Assembly: GCF_019800665.1 (NCBI RefSeq)
Contig: NZ_JAHVKO010000003.1
Location: 62,001 to 126,000 of the forward strand
Origin: Microbulbifer agarilyticus
GTDB lineage: Bacteria > Pseudomonadota > Gammaproteobacteria > Pseudomonadales > Cellvibrionaceae
Reading direction: 5' to 3'
Length of the DNA stretch: 64,000 nucleotides
Within the stretch, counting starts at the first letter, position 1, and every line of letters starts with the position of its first letter. Shown piece after piece: positions 8,879 through 18,947 of the stretch. Under the pieces are notes generated by a model that worked only from the letters and a program-made list of their open reading frames with translations, was not told the DNA's origin and made no database searches. A program made the position numbers and the translations under genes.

Positions 8879-10410
8879 CTCGGGCGACGATACGAACAAG
8901 TGACGCAATATTTCGATCTTCTGAAGACTCAGGAAATTCCTCTAGTGGGTACGGCTGTGCCAGATTTAAGGTGGCGGTCGTTGGCGATTTTAGTGGGCGT
9001 AGTAGCCGATCATTGTGCGAGCCGGAGTCTCTGCACACGCGTCCAGCGTATCGGGTAACGAAGGACAACTTCGAGCAACTCTTCGAGAGGCTTCAGGTCC
9101 GCGTAAAAATTCCTGCTTTTGACGCCCCATTACCACTACTCGAGTTTGACGATTTACATCCGGACTACCTCTATCAGAGAGTGCCACTTTTTGAAAAGTT
9201 TGCCGAACTTGAGCAGCAACTATTAAACCCAGGTCAATTCTCTCGTGCCGCGAAGGAAATTCGCAACTGGCATTCGGATATCGTAGAAAGGACTCAGCCG
9301 TGCAGAAAAGCACACATATCACAGCACAAAGAACAAAGAGAACAATCCATTCTCGACAGGATTCTAACCGGTGAGCCCTATCAACCATTGCAAGAAAACT
9401 ATGCCAACGACACGACTTTGGGGCAAATAGATCTTCTTATAAAAGATATCGTCGCTCCTTACGTTCAGCAAAAGCCAGACGTTAACCAGACTGCGTATCT
9501 CGATGCGGTAACCGAAGCGAGCTCAGAGGCGATGCGAAAAATCATGCATCATAGCGATTTCCGCCAACTCGAAGCGAGCTGGCGGAGCTTGCATATGTTG
9601 CTTCGTCGACTGGGGGAACACCCTGGTTTGGAAGTACACCTGCTGGATATTAGCAAGGCGGAAATACTTGCGGACCTTGCACATGCAAACGACGATCTTG
9701 AAGAATCGAAGTTATTCAAGTGCCTGGTTGAGCGAAATACCACGGCTGGTGATGCGCCATATAATCTGATTGTCGGCGATTTTTATGTTGCCGACGACGA
9801 ACGCGATCTACATATGCTGATCGACCTGGCCACTATGGTGGAGGCTACAAGTAGCACGCTGATCCTCGGTGGGGATTGTCGGCTAGGGGGCTGCCCGAGT
9901 ATGGCAGGGTCGATGGATCCGGACGATTGGTGCTCCCCACTCGATGCTTCTTTTACGCAAGGCTGGCAGGCATTGCAGAGATACGAGGCCTGCCAGCATG
10001 TTGCCCTGGCCACACCACGATTTCTCCTGCGTTTGCCTTTTGGCAATGATGCGTCGCGGACGGACAACTTCAAATTTGAGGAGCTCACGCCAGAATTAGG
10101 TCATCGATACTACTTATGGGGAAATAGCGCATATTTACTGGCGTTATCGATCTGTTCCGCTTTCATTTCTTCTGGCAAACCATCTCTTGTGCAAGCGGAT
10201 CACTACAGGGACCTACCATTACATTTGCGTAAGTTCCCCCACGGCGACTGGCTAACCCCCTGTGCGGAAGCATGGATGACAGATCGTGCCGCCGCACGTT
10301 TCTATGATGCGGGCTTAAGTACATTGCGCTCGGTTCAGGGCCGTGACGAAATTGTCTTGCCGAACTTACAGTCGATTGCGGGCTCAGAATTGCGTGGCTC
10401 CTGGTCATGA
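8875..10410 (+). CDS. TssB-TssC fusion-like T6SS sheath paralogue lacking the TssC C-terminal domain
   Basis: A 511-residue protein starting at TTG 8875, with GGAGG at 8863-8867, overlapping the previous stop in TTGA. Residues about 30-140 resemble TssB: FKVAVVGDFSG, a DNFEQLF helix start and a FDDLHPDYL motif like TssB's DFTPEQI. From about residue 205 it resembles TssC: SDFRQLEASWRSLHMLL, VHLLDISKAEILADL, YNLIVGDFYVADDERD and YYLWGNSAYLLAL match TssC1 and TssC2 segment by segment. The similarity stops near the TssC segment around ELSAQGFLPL. The last 110-120 residues of a normal TssC (the KVMARDKVGSF...ERWLNKW part) are absent. Many cysteines and insertions set it apart from true sheath. 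It may cap, start or tune the sheath; that is inference. Confidence 0.75.
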   Translation: MTRATIRTSDAIFRSSEDSGNSSSGYGCARFKVAVVGDFSGRSSRSLCEPESLHTRPAYRVTKDNFEQLFERLQVRVKIPAFDAPLPLLEFDDLHPDYLYQRVPLFEKFAELEQQLLNPGQFSRAAKEIRNWHSDIVERTQPCRKAHISQHKEQREQSILDRILTGEPYQPLQENYANDTTLGQIDLLIKDIVAPYVQQKPDVNQTAYLDAVTEASSEAMRKIMHHSDFRQLEASWRSLHMLLRRLGEHPGLEVHLLDISKAEILADLAHANDDLEESKLFKCLVERNTTAGDAPYNLIVGDFYVADDERDLHMLIDLATMVEATSSTLILGGDCRLGGCPSMAGSMDPDDWCSPLDASFTQGWQALQRYEACQHVALATPRFLLRLPFGNDASRTDNFKFEELTPELGHRYYLWGNSAYLLALSICSAFISSGKPSLVQADHYRDLPLHLRKFPHGDWLTPCAEAWMTDRAAARFYDAGLSTLRSVQGRDEIVLPNLQSIAGSELRGSWS

Positions 10411-10525
10411 TCTACAGGTCCGAACAACAAGGTTGCGAGTGCGCTCTTCTACGTTGCGGGACATCCAATTCAATATCGCGAAAGGTATCGTTGCCACGCG
10501 TGATTAGTATGCGAGCCTGACCATT

Positions 10526-12403
10526 ATGGATCTATTGCTTTCAGTCATCGCGGACCCCGAAGGGTCAAATATGCAAAAGCACACCAAGCTTTTCACTCCG
10601 CAGGGCGGGAGTTTTGGCCGCGCTGACAGCAATGACTGGGTGCTTGTTGACCCTCAGCGAGTAGTATCGTCGCGTCATGGTGAGATTATTTTTTCTGATG
10701 GTCGCTATTTTTTAAAAGACCTGAGTACTAACGGCACTTACCACAACCAATCGAGCAGTCCGGTTGGCAATGGTAATCAGATCCCGTTGGCGGACGGCGA
10801 CGTCCTCGCGCTGGGAGACTATAGGCTCAAGGTTTCGGTACGTAAGCCAAAACCCGATAGTGCGTTACCCAAGGGGGTGGGTGGCGCAGATTTCCTTGAT
10901 AGTGCTGATCGCACCACGTTTAGTGCCGAAGCTGCGGCAAAGATGCAAAGTAATAAAGAGGCGCAAGAGCTCGATAGTTGGTTGGAGCCCGGTGCCGCTG
11001 CCGCAACAAATCATAGCGGTGAGTGGGGCTACTTGGTCAGCGAAAACGAGAGTAAGACAAATAATTCATTAGAGGGCTTGCTCGGACAAGAGAAACCTAC
11101 TGATCCATTGCAGGTGATGGGGGCTGGGAGGTCCGCACAGGACGGTTTGTTTGGCGGTTCCTTAGGCAACAGTGATTTCGACCCACTTGCGGATCTAGGT
11201 GGTAGCTCGTCTCCTGAATCTGTTTCCTCACCTGCATTGGCTAACAGTTGGGGCGATAACGACGCCTGGTGGAAAGATGGCAGTGAACAGGATCATGCGC
11301 CTGCCCACAGTCATTCCATGCAGATCCGTCCGCAGCAGTCCTCACCGGCGCCTTCCCCTGAACGTGCCTTTGCAAGACGCCCGGCCGCTGGGCCGGAATT
11401 TGACGCGCACTCAGTACCTGCGCCGAAAGCCAAGTGCAATCCCGACAATCTCCATTCACAGGTGTCGAACACCCCGTGCGTTAATCCGCAAGAGAACCCT
11501 TTTGCCGAATCATTCTCAGAAGTGGCTGGTAATCAAATTGCTGGCGCCCCGGTACTTGGGGAAGGAGACGCGGGGAGCAATGGCGGCGTTGGAGGCGATG
11601 GAAGCGAAAGCGCTGATATCGCGCTGTCATCATTACACAGGGGCGCTGTGCCTGCCTCAGGTCAGCCCGCGCCCGAAAGCTTCCCAGGCATGGAGAATGC
11701 TGGTTTGGGCTCTGTATCTAACATAGGGGCGAGTGTCGCTCAGGGATCCCAGCAATTCAGTACTCCGTCGATGGCCACGACGATGCGTCCTTCGCCGGAG
11801 GTCGCGCCACAGAAAACCTCTACGGCAGACAGTTTGCCGTTTCTGGCGCAGAAGCTCGGAGTGGCGTTACAGGGCGATCAACTGACACAGTTTGACAGAC
11901 AGACTGCTGCGATTGTCGAAGAGAGCGTGGGGCGGCTGATCGACCTGCTACGTGCACGAACCAGTATCAAAAATGAATTGCGGGTGCAGCGCACCATGAT
12001 CCAGACGGAGGCAAATAATCCGCTCAAGTTTAGCGCTACCGCAAGGGATGCATTGAGCGCGATGTTTGCCGGCAATAGTGCCTTTATGACTCCGGTGGAT
12101 GCGGTACGAGATAGTTTCGATGATCTTTCGGATCATCAGGTGGCGGTCTTGTCGGGAATGCGCGCCGGTTACGAGGCAATGTTACGTTATTTCAATCCGG
12201 ACAATATAGAACGGCGTGGCGGTGCCCAAAGCGGCGTATTTTCCAGTAAAAGTGCACGAAATTGGGACAACTATGTTGAGGCATACCGTGAGTTGGTGAG
12301 TGATCCTGATAGCTGCTATCGGCGTCTGTTTGGTGAAGAATTTGCTTCCACCTATGAAAGCCAGCTTTCAGAGTTGAAAAATTCACGAGCTTTTAACAAG
12401 TGA
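10526..12403 (+). CDS. tagH: T6SS FHA-domain protein TagH
   Basis: A 625-residue cytoplasmic protein. The N-terminal FHA domain (about residues 25-107) shows the phosphothreonine-binding pattern: GSFGRADSNDWVL, VVSSRHGEI and DLSTNGTYHN. A long low-complexity region rich in Ser, Pro, Gly and Ala (about residues 110-430) links to a C-terminal domain of the ImpI/VasC type, with FLAQKLGV, RLIDLLRART, NPLKFSATARDAL and YVEAYRELVSDPDS. In systems with PpkA and PppA, the FHA protein is the phosphorylation target that licenses assembly. It sits 115 bases after the sheath-fusion gene. Confidence 0.9.
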   Translation: MDLLLSVIADPEGSNMQKHTKLFTPQGGSFGRADSNDWVLVDPQRVVSSRHGEIIFSDGRYFLKDLSTNGTYHNQSSSPVGNGNQIPLADGDVLALGDYRLKVSVRKPKPDSALPKGVGGADFLDSADRTTFSAEAAAKMQSNKEAQELDSWLEPGAAAATNHSGEWGYLVSENESKTNNSLEGLLGQEKPTDPLQVMGAGRSAQDGLFGGSLGNSDFDPLADLGGSSSPESVSSPALANSWGDNDAWWKDGSEQDHAPAHSHSMQIRPQQSSPAPSPERAFARRPAAGPEFDAHSVPAPKAKCNPDNLHSQVSNTPCVNPQENPFAESFSEVAGNQIAGAPVLGEGDAGSNGGVGGDGSESADIALSSLHRGAVPASGQPAPESFPGMENAGLGSVSNIGASVAQGSQQFSTPSMATTMRPSPEVAPQKTSTADSLPFLAQKLGVALQGDQLTQFDRQTAAIVEESVGRLIDLLRARTSIKNELRVQRTMIQTEANNPLKFSATARDALSAMFAGNSAFMTPVDAVRDSFDDLSDHQVAVLSGMRAGYEAMLRYFNPDNIERRGGAQSGVFSSKSARNWDNYVEAYRELVSDPDSCYRRLFGEEFASTYESQLSELKNSRAFNK

Positions 12404-12496
12404 GCAGGAATCGAAATCGAATATTTTTTACAGAAGATAGGTATCAAGAGCCATAAATATCCGAAAACTTCTGTAGACCTAAATACGGAGAATATT

Positions 12497-13099
12497 GTGA
12501 AAACTGAACAAATTCTGAAGCTGGTATTGGTCCTTTTGCTAGCGTTAACTCTTGCCGCGTGTCAGACCACTCGTCGAACACTGAATTTTGATACCAGTGT
12601 TGCCCTGAACCTGGAAATAGAACAGGACGTAAACCCGGATAATGACGGGCGCGCGTCGCCCGTGGTGGTACGGGTTTTTATGTTGGCCGATGACCGCCAG
12701 TTTTCTCGCGAAGAGTTCCTGAACTTGTACGAGAACGCAGAATCTCGCCTGGGTAAAGACTTAATTGATACTGTCATTCTGAAAGAATTCGCACCCGGTG
12801 AGCAGAGGCTGGAAGAATTGGTTCTCTCTCCTGAGGTCGAATATATAGGCTTGCTCGCTGAGTTTGTTCAGTACCAACGCGCGGAAGCCCTGATGCTATT
12901 GCCCATCACCGATCATCGTAAGAACGACTATGCGATAACCCTAGAGGGCACACGTATGTTATCCGCAGAGGCATTGTCAATGCGTAACCGAAATGCCAGT
13001 GCGCGGAATAAAAGACGCAGCAATGAAGAGAAGAATGTCACGATTTCCAGTGCAGAGTACGAGCGTCTGCGGGAACTAAAACAGCCGAACAAGCGTTGA
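12497..13099 (+). CDS. tssJ: T6SS outer-membrane lipoprotein TssJ
   Basis: A 200-residue lipoprotein starting at GTG 12497. A hydrophobic signal ends in LTLAAC with the lipidated cysteine at residue 22. The +2 residue is Gln, consistent with outer-membrane sorting. The mature part has the TssJ pattern of a transthyretin-like domain: ALNLEIEQDVNPD, SPVVVRVFML and YIGLLAEFVQYQRAEALML. TssJ anchors the TssL-TssM membrane complex to the outer membrane. The last 40 residues are basic and polar and look like an extension. It is followed by tssK 67 bases later. Confidence 0.92.
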   Translation: MKTEQILKLVLVLLLALTLAACQTTRRTLNFDTSVALNLEIEQDVNPDNDGRASPVVVRVFMLADDRQFSREEFLNLYENAESRLGKDLIDTVILKEFAPGEQRLEELVLSPEVEYIGLLAEFVQYQRAEALMLLPITDHRKNDYAITLEGTRMLSAEALSMRNRNASARNKRRSNEEKNVTISSAEYERLRELKQPNKR

Positions 13100-13166
13100 T
13101 TCCTTATCAATCATTGATCTGCCATTCAAGCGAAGCAAGCGCTTCGCGCCGCAACAGGGAATACGT

Positions 13167-14504
13167 ATGTCGGCGAACAACAAAGTAATCTGGAGCGAAG
13201 GTATGTTCCTTCGCCCTCAGCATTTCCAGCAGCAGGACCGCTATCTGGAGCAGGTACTGGAAGCGCGTACCGGTGCCCTCGGTCCATATACCTGGGGGCT
13301 GATTGAGCTTGCGATTGACAGTGAACCAATGGCGATGGGCAAGTTGTCTCTGTCGCGTATCAGTGCAATTTTCCCCGATGGTACGCCGATGCTGTCGCCG
13401 GAGAACGAAAACTTGCCGGACGTCTTGGACGTGCCGGTCAATACCCGTGATGAAGTCGTCTACTTGTGTATTCCAATGAAGCGACCCGGCAGCCAGGAAT
13501 CAGTGCGGGATCAGGAAGATTTTTCCCAAGCGCGCTATCAGGCATTTAATTTCGATGCGCGTAATAGTGCGTCCTCTTCCGGCGAAGCCGCGCGTATTCA
13601 GGTAGGCAAGTTGCGCACCTGTCTCAAGTTGGGTAGCGAAGACTTGAGTGGTTATGCCGCAATCGGGATTGCGAGAGTCCGCGAGCGGCAGCCGGAGAAG
13701 CCTATAGAGCTCGATACAGACTATATCCCGCCTTTACTAAATGCCGATACGTCTTCCGTAATAAAGGCCTACATTGAGGAAGTAAAGGGCTTGCTCGACC
13801 ATCGAGGTAGCGCCCTTGGCCATCGCCTGAGTGATAGCGGCCGCAGTGGATCTGCTGAAATCGCTGACTATCTATTACTGCAGGTTGTCAACCGATTTGA
13901 GCCAATGCTCAAACAGATCACCGCTCAACCGCGGCTGCATCCGCACACCTTGTTTATCGAATTGTTACAGCTAGCGGGTGAGCTTTCCACATTTACAACT
14001 GCTAACAAGCGCCCACCCGAAATCCCGCATTACATGCATGAAAACTTGCAGCAAAGTTTTTCCGGGCTGTATTCGGCGTTGCGCCAGTCGTTGTCAACGG
14101 TACTGGAGCAGACAGCAATCCCGATGGATCTGGTCGAGCGCAAGTTCGGAATCTACGTTGCGCCGATTACGGACCCATCGCTAGTAAAAACAGCGAGCTT
14201 TGTCCTCGCCGCAAAAGCCGATATGCCGGGGGACTTATTGCGCAGCCGCTTCCCAGGGCAAGCAAAGGTTGCACCGGTTGAGGCTATTCGCGAATTGATC
14301 TCTGCACAGTTGCCGGGACTCAGTGTGCGCCCACTGCCGGTTGCACCACGTCAGATTCCATACCACGCTGGTTTCACCTACTTCGAGTTGGAGCGTACCG
14401 GAGAGCTCTGGCAGGCCATGCAGCGCTCCGGTGGCTTTGCTGTTCATCTCGGGGCAGAGTTTCCCGGATTGGCTATGGAGCTTTGGGCCATAAGGAACAA
14501 CTGA
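13167..14504 (+). CDS. tssK: T6SS baseplate protein TssK
   Basis: A 445-residue protein starting MSANNKVIWSEGMFLRPQHFQQQDRY, the diagnostic TssK N-terminus. It forms trimers that connect the TssEFG wedge to the TssL-TssM membrane complex. The central helical region (IADYLLLQVVNRFEP, HPHTLFIELLQLAGEL) and the C-terminal domain ending in FPGLAMELWAIRNN are both present, so it appears complete. One base separates its stop from the tssL start, consistent with coupled translation. Confidence 0.95.
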   Translation: MSANNKVIWSEGMFLRPQHFQQQDRYLEQVLEARTGALGPYTWGLIELAIDSEPMAMGKLSLSRISAIFPDGTPMLSPENENLPDVLDVPVNTRDEVVYLCIPMKRPGSQESVRDQEDFSQARYQAFNFDARNSASSSGEAARIQVGKLRTCLKLGSEDLSGYAAIGIARVRERQPEKPIELDTDYIPPLLNADTSSVIKAYIEEVKGLLDHRGSALGHRLSDSGRSGSAEIADYLLLQVVNRFEPMLKQITAQPRLHPHTLFIELLQLAGELSTFTTANKRPPEIPHYMHENLQQSFSGLYSALRQSLSTVLEQTAIPMDLVERKFGIYVAPITDPSLVKTASFVLAAKADMPGDLLRSRFPGQAKVAPVEAIRELISAQLPGLSVRPLPVAPRQIPYHAGFTYFELERTGELWQAMQRSGGFAVHLGAEFPGLAMELWAIRNN

Positions 14505-14505
14505 G

Positions 14506-15378
14506 ATGAGTAATGACACCTATTCCGCACCCGGTGCAGCAGATCGCACCGTCATGGTCCCAACACCAGGCGCCGCACCGGCACAGGGCGCTCAGCTACG
14601 CGCGCAGAACTTTACGGCCGGCGAGCAATCTGCAGACTTGCATATTCGCAACAGCTTGAACCCGCTGATATCAGCAGCATCGAAGTTACTGGGTGCGATC
14701 ATCAAATTGCGCACCACCATGAACCACAGCAACGTCCCGGACCTCCACAAACGCCTCACTCGGGAGATCCAATCCTTTGAGCGCAACGCAAAGCAGTTGT
14801 CATTGCCACAGGAAACGGTGCTGACAGCGCGTTACCTCTTGTGCACTGTTGTCGATGAAGTGGTGCTATCTACTCCATGGGGTAGTGCGAGTGGCTGGAG
14901 CCAGCATTCGCTATTGAGTTTGTTCCACAAAGAGACGTTCGGTGGTGAAAAATGTTTTCTTATTTTACAGCGTACCTTGGAAACACCAGGATCACATATT
15001 GAACTACTGGAATTGTTCTACTTGTGCCTGAGCCTCGGATTCCAGGGAAAGTATCGCTTGGCCTCGCGTGGTTATGAGCAGCTGGAACAAATTCGTGACA
15101 ACCTTTATCGCACAATCGAAAGTCACAGACCACCGATGGACCGCGATCTGTCACCGCGCTGGCAAGGCTGTGTCCAAAGAAAGACACGTTTAATTCAATA
15201 CGTGCCCCTGTGGGTTGTCGCCAGTGTCGTATTCGGCGTGCTAGTGGCAACGTTTAGCGGCTACCGTTGGTGGCTATACCAAAGTGCAACCCCCGTTGCC
15301 GCAAAAATTCAGGCGTTAACAGCGGATAACACAAGATCCGCGGAGCGCAAGCCATATCAGAACATAGAGCAACAGTAG
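14506..15378 (+). CDS. tssL: T6SS inner-membrane protein TssL (DotU type)
   Basis: A 290-residue protein. The cytoplasmic DotU domain contains NSLNPLISAASKLL, a helical middle with LLCTVVDEVVLSTPWG, and FLILQRTLETPGSHIELLELFYLCLSLGFQGKYRL, all standard for TssL. A single membrane helix (about residues 230-250) anchors it near the C-terminus. The short periplasmic tail has no peptidoglycan-binding domain. It joins TssM and TssJ in the trans-envelope complex and is the docking point for TssK. Confidence 0.94.
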   Translation: MSNDTYSAPGAADRTVMVPTPGAAPAQGAQLRAQNFTAGEQSADLHIRNSLNPLISAASKLLGAIIKLRTTMNHSNVPDLHKRLTREIQSFERNAKQLSLPQETVLTARYLLCTVVDEVVLSTPWGSASGWSQHSLLSLFHKETFGGEKCFLILQRTLETPGSHIELLELFYLCLSLGFQGKYRLASRGYEQLEQIRDNLYRTIESHRPPMDRDLSPRWQGCVQRKTRLIQYVPLWVVASVVFGVLVATFSGYRWWLYQSATPVAAKIQALTADNTRSAERKPYQNIEQQ

Positions 15379-15393
15379 GGGCTGGAAAGCACA

Positions 15394-18300
15394 ATGAAAC
15401 GTCTGGCCAATTTCTTTTCAAATAAATGGGTGCTCGGCCTGATTGGGCTGAGCGCACTTTCACTGTTGATCTGGTTCGGTGCAGGGTACATCAAGTTCGG
15501 TAGTGATAACGCAACCCTATCCAAGGGGCCGCGCCTGGTGATCATTGTATTTTTGTTTACCATTTGGTTTGTGTGGAACTTAGCGCAATGGCTCGTTGAG
15601 CGTCGACAGAACCAAGCGCTGATTGAGAGTATTGAATCTTCAAGAGAAGATCCGGCCAAAGATCCCGATCAGGCACGTAGTGAGGAAGAACTACATGCAT
15701 TATCGGACCGTTTTCGCGACGCGATGAAAGTGTTGCGCAAAGCCCGTTTTCACTCAGAGCGAGGGCAGGTCTCACTTTACCAGTTACCCTGGTACATCAT
15801 TATCGGTCCTCCTGGGTCGGGAAAAACTACTGCACTTGCTAACTCTGGCTTGGAATTTCCGTTGGAGAAGAGTCATGGGAAAGAGGCGCTCGGTGGCGTG
15901 GGAGGTACACGAAACTGTGATTGGTGGTTTACCAATGATGCGGTAATGATTGATACGGCAGGTCGGTACACGACACAAGATAGCCACCGCGTGCATGATA
16001 ATAGTGCCTGGAAGGCGTTTCTCTCATTGCTACAGAAATACCGCCGCCGTCGTCCCATCAATGGTGTGCTTGTGGCCATCAGCCTGCAAGACTTGATGGT
16101 GCAGTCGACCGAACAGCGTATGCATCAGGCGAAAACTATCCGCGCACGGGTGAACGAACTGCAGCAACAGCTGGGTATTCGTTTTCCGATTTACCTCACT
16201 TTCACCAAGTGCGACCTTGTTGCAGGGTTCTGTGAGTTTTTTGATAACCTTTCGCAAGCCGAGCGCGGGCAGGTCTGGGGAATCAGCTTTCCCGAAGAAA
16301 GTAGCCCTGGTGATGGAGCCCCATTGGATGAATTCGCTGGCGAGTTCAGATCGTTGATCGGCCGCCTTAACCAACGTGTTCTGTGGCGAGTTAACCAAGA
16401 GCGAAATATCGAGAAACGCGCTTTGCTGCAAGGTTTTCCGGCGCGAATGGAGAGCCTACAAAACGTTCTTTCCGATTTCCTGCGTCAGGCATTTAGTTCG
16501 AATCGCTACGATACTGTGCCATTGCTGCGAGGCGTCTATTTTAGCAGTGGTACGCAAGAGGGTAGTCCGATCGATCGCATGATGGCGTCGGTGAGCGCGG
16601 ACTTCAATCTAGAGCGGGAGGTCGCTCCGAAATTCCAGGGGGCCGGAAAAAGTTACTTTCTGAACCGACTGTTAAAAGACGTGGTATTTCCTGAGGCTGA
16701 GTTGGTCGGAGTAAATCGAAATCTAGAACGCGTGACCCGTTGGTTACGCAGCGCTGTATATGCCGCTTCAGCTGCGGTTTTTGTCGGCGCAATGTTCTTA
16801 TGGACGGGAAGCCTTGCCCAGAACAAACTGTACATGGGAGAAGTCGCGGACAACATTCAAGACTTTGAAAAGCTCCAGTCAGAATCACTTGGGCGACCCG
16901 TCTCGCCGATAGTGACCCTACCGCAGCTGGATCATTTGTACACTGCAGCACAGGTTTACCAGAAAGAAGAGCATCCTTGGTTAAATAATCTGGGCCTCTA
17001 TGATGATCGAGTAGATCGGGCGGCGGATGCGCTGTATCGAGAGCAATTGAACTCGCTATTCCTACCAGCGCTACAAACGACAATTGAGCGCGATCTTGTG
17101 CAAATGGGAAGTGCTGACCCAGCTTTGGTCCCAACCCTAAAAACCTATCTCATGCTCTTCGACGATGAAAAGCGAGATCTCGATGTGCTACAGACATATT
17201 TTGCGGAGGTGTGGACAAAACAACTGAGCGGACAGGCGATAAAGCAGGAGTCATTGCGCGGACATTTACGCCGTCTCCTGACCGGTGCTATGCCTGCAGG
17301 TCGTATGCCAGATGACCAGGTAGTTGCCGGTGCACGTCAACAATTGCGTCGCATACCAGTGCCTCAGCGTCTCTATGGACAACTACAGCGCAGTGAAATT
17401 GGCCAGACCTATATTGATTTGTATAGTGATGTAGGTGGCGATACGCAACAGCTTTTCGGTATCGACGCAACCAGTGCGCGCTTTCAGATTCCGTACCTGT
17501 ACACCAAAGCAGGATACAAGGAACTCGATTTCGGAGCAGACTCAGAACTACTGCAGCAACTCGCGCAAGAGCGCTGGATTTATGGAAGTGGCGTTGATGG
17601 TGAAGACTTCAGCGAGGCCGATAGAGAGAAGCTTGGTGACGAAGTTAAGCGTATATATCTTGCGGAGTATCATCAGCGTTGGCGGGATTTTCTCGACGGT
17701 TTTTCGCTGACCCGTTTTAGCTCAACGACGGATGCGCTCGCGGTGCTATCGAAATTGGCAGACCCGGTCTATTCCCCATTACTTGCTATCGCTGAAATTA
17801 CGTCAGACAACACCCAATTGACCGCTCGCCCTGCAGTACCGCTGGATGCGAATGGTGTTCCCTTACCAGTTTCAAGTACCACGCGACGCTTGGGAGCAGC
17901 CGCTGTGGCGGGCGCTGCAAACGCGCTTACAGACCAGTACTCGCCAAACCTCGTTGACGTTCGTTTCGAAGAGTTACATCGCTTGACCAAGAGCGAGAAG
18001 GGGCGGCCCGCACGCGTACAGGAATATCTTATAGCTATAGCGCAGGTGCATGACTACCTTACGGAAATCGATGGCGGTGTTGATGCGAGCGAAGCTGCGT
18101 TCAATAAAGCCAAGGCACGATTTTCGGGCGCTAGTGATGCGATCAAGCAGCTGCATATCAAGGCCAGCAAGGCTCCTGCACCTTTCGACAACTGGTTGAA
18201 GCAGGTCGCGGACAACAGTTGGGCATTGGTTATGGCGAAAGCAAAAGGCCATGTGGATAGAGCCTGGCGAGAACAAGTATATAGCGTCTACAGCCGGAGC

Positions 18301-18936
18301 CTGGCTAACCGATTCCCACTACAGAGCCGTAGCGAGCTGGAAACTCCGGTAATGCTATTCAATGAATACTTCAAGCCCGGAGGAGTGGAGCAGCAGTTTG
18401 TAAACGAATATTTGAAGCCATTCATCGATACGCGTAGCTGGAAGCCTCGATCGTTGGAAGGACGCAGTCTTGGAATTTCATCAAGCTCACTGACGCAATT
18501 GCAGCGGGCCGAAATCATCCGTAAGACGCTCTTTGCGCAAGGAGAAGAAGCTGGTTATGGCTTCCGTATAGAACCCACAAAGCTAGATTCTGGTGTACGG
18601 TTGTTCACGCTCGAGCTGGGAAATCAGCGTGTGCCATATTCCCATGGCCCCCGTACCACAAGTAATCTAGATTGGCGCGGCGGTCAGTCCAATCGAGCGC
18701 GCATCATTTTCGAAGACCTTAACCAGACGGTGCATCGCCAGCATTTTGAAGGTGATTGGGCCTGGTATCGCTTACTAGGTAATACGGAAATGCAGCGTGG
18801 GCGCAGTAATAACGAATATCTACTTACATTCCGCGAAGAGGGCCGTTCCGCGCAGTTTCGCGTTCGTTCTTCCAGCGCTTATAACCCGTTCGATTGGAAC
18901 CTGTTGGCAGCATACCGCTGTCCGCAAGTCTTATAG
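15394..18936 (+). CDS. tssM: T6SS inner-membrane core protein TssM (IcmF)
   Basis: A 1,180-residue protein. Two membrane helices near the N-terminus (about residues 12-32 and 48-66) and a third at about 448-470 bracket a cytoplasmic NTPase-like domain with an intact Walker A motif GPPGSGKTT (about residues 138-146) and a DTAGRY Walker B-like stretch. The large periplasmic region ends in the C-terminal domain that contacts TssJ. Length and layout are normal for full-size TssM. It forms the bulk of the TssJLM channel. Confidence 0.95.
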   Translation: MKRLANFFSNKWVLGLIGLSALSLLIWFGAGYIKFGSDNATLSKGPRLVIIVFLFTIWFVWNLAQWLVERRQNQALIESIESSREDPAKDPDQARSEEELHALSDRFRDAMKVLRKARFHSERGQVSLYQLPWYIIIGPPGSGKTTALANSGLEFPLEKSHGKEALGGVGGTRNCDWWFTNDAVMIDTAGRYTTQDSHRVHDNSAWKAFLSLLQKYRRRRPINGVLVAISLQDLMVQSTEQRMHQAKTIRARVNELQQQLGIRFPIYLTFTKCDLVAGFCEFFDNLSQAERGQVWGISFPEESSPGDGAPLDEFAGEFRSLIGRLNQRVLWRVNQERNIEKRALLQGFPARMESLQNVLSDFLRQAFSSNRYDTVPLLRGVYFSSGTQEGSPIDRMMASVSADFNLEREVAPKFQGAGKSYFLNRLLKDVVFPEAELVGVNRNLERVTRWLRSAVYAASAAVFVGAMFLWTGSLAQNKLYMGEVADNIQDFEKLQSESLGRPVSPIVTLPQLDHLYTAAQVYQKEEHPWLNNLGLYDDRVDRAADALYREQLNSLFLPALQTTIERDLVQMGSADPALVPTLKTYLMLFDDEKRDLDVLQTYFAEVWTKQLSGQAIKQESLRGHLRRLLTGAMPAGRMPDDQVVAGARQQLRRIPVPQRLYGQLQRSEIGQTYIDLYSDVGGDTQQLFGIDATSARFQIPYLYTKAGYKELDFGADSELLQQLAQERWIYGSGVDGEDFSEADREKLGDEVKRIYLAEYHQRWRDFLDGFSLTRFSSTTDALAVLSKLADPVYSPLLAIAEITSDNTQLTARPAVPLDANGVPLPVSSTTRRLGAAAVAGAANALTDQYSPNLVDVRFEELHRLTKSEKGRPARVQEYLIAIAQVHDYLTEIDGGVDASEAAFNKAKARFSGASDAIKQLHIKASKAPAPFDNWLKQVADNSWALVMAKAKGHVDRAWREQVYSVYSRSLANRFPLQSRSELETPVMLFNEYFKPGGVEQQFVNEYLKPFIDTRSWKPRSLEGRSLGISSSSLTQLQRAEIIRKTLFAQGEEAGYGFRIEPTKLDSGVRLFTLELGNQRVPYSHGPRTTSNLDWRGGQSNRARIIFEDLNQTVHRQHFEGDWAWYRLLGNTEMQRGRSNNEYLLTFREEGRSAQFRVRSSSAYNPFDWNLLAAYRCPQVL

Positions 18937-18947
18937 CGAGCGGGTAA

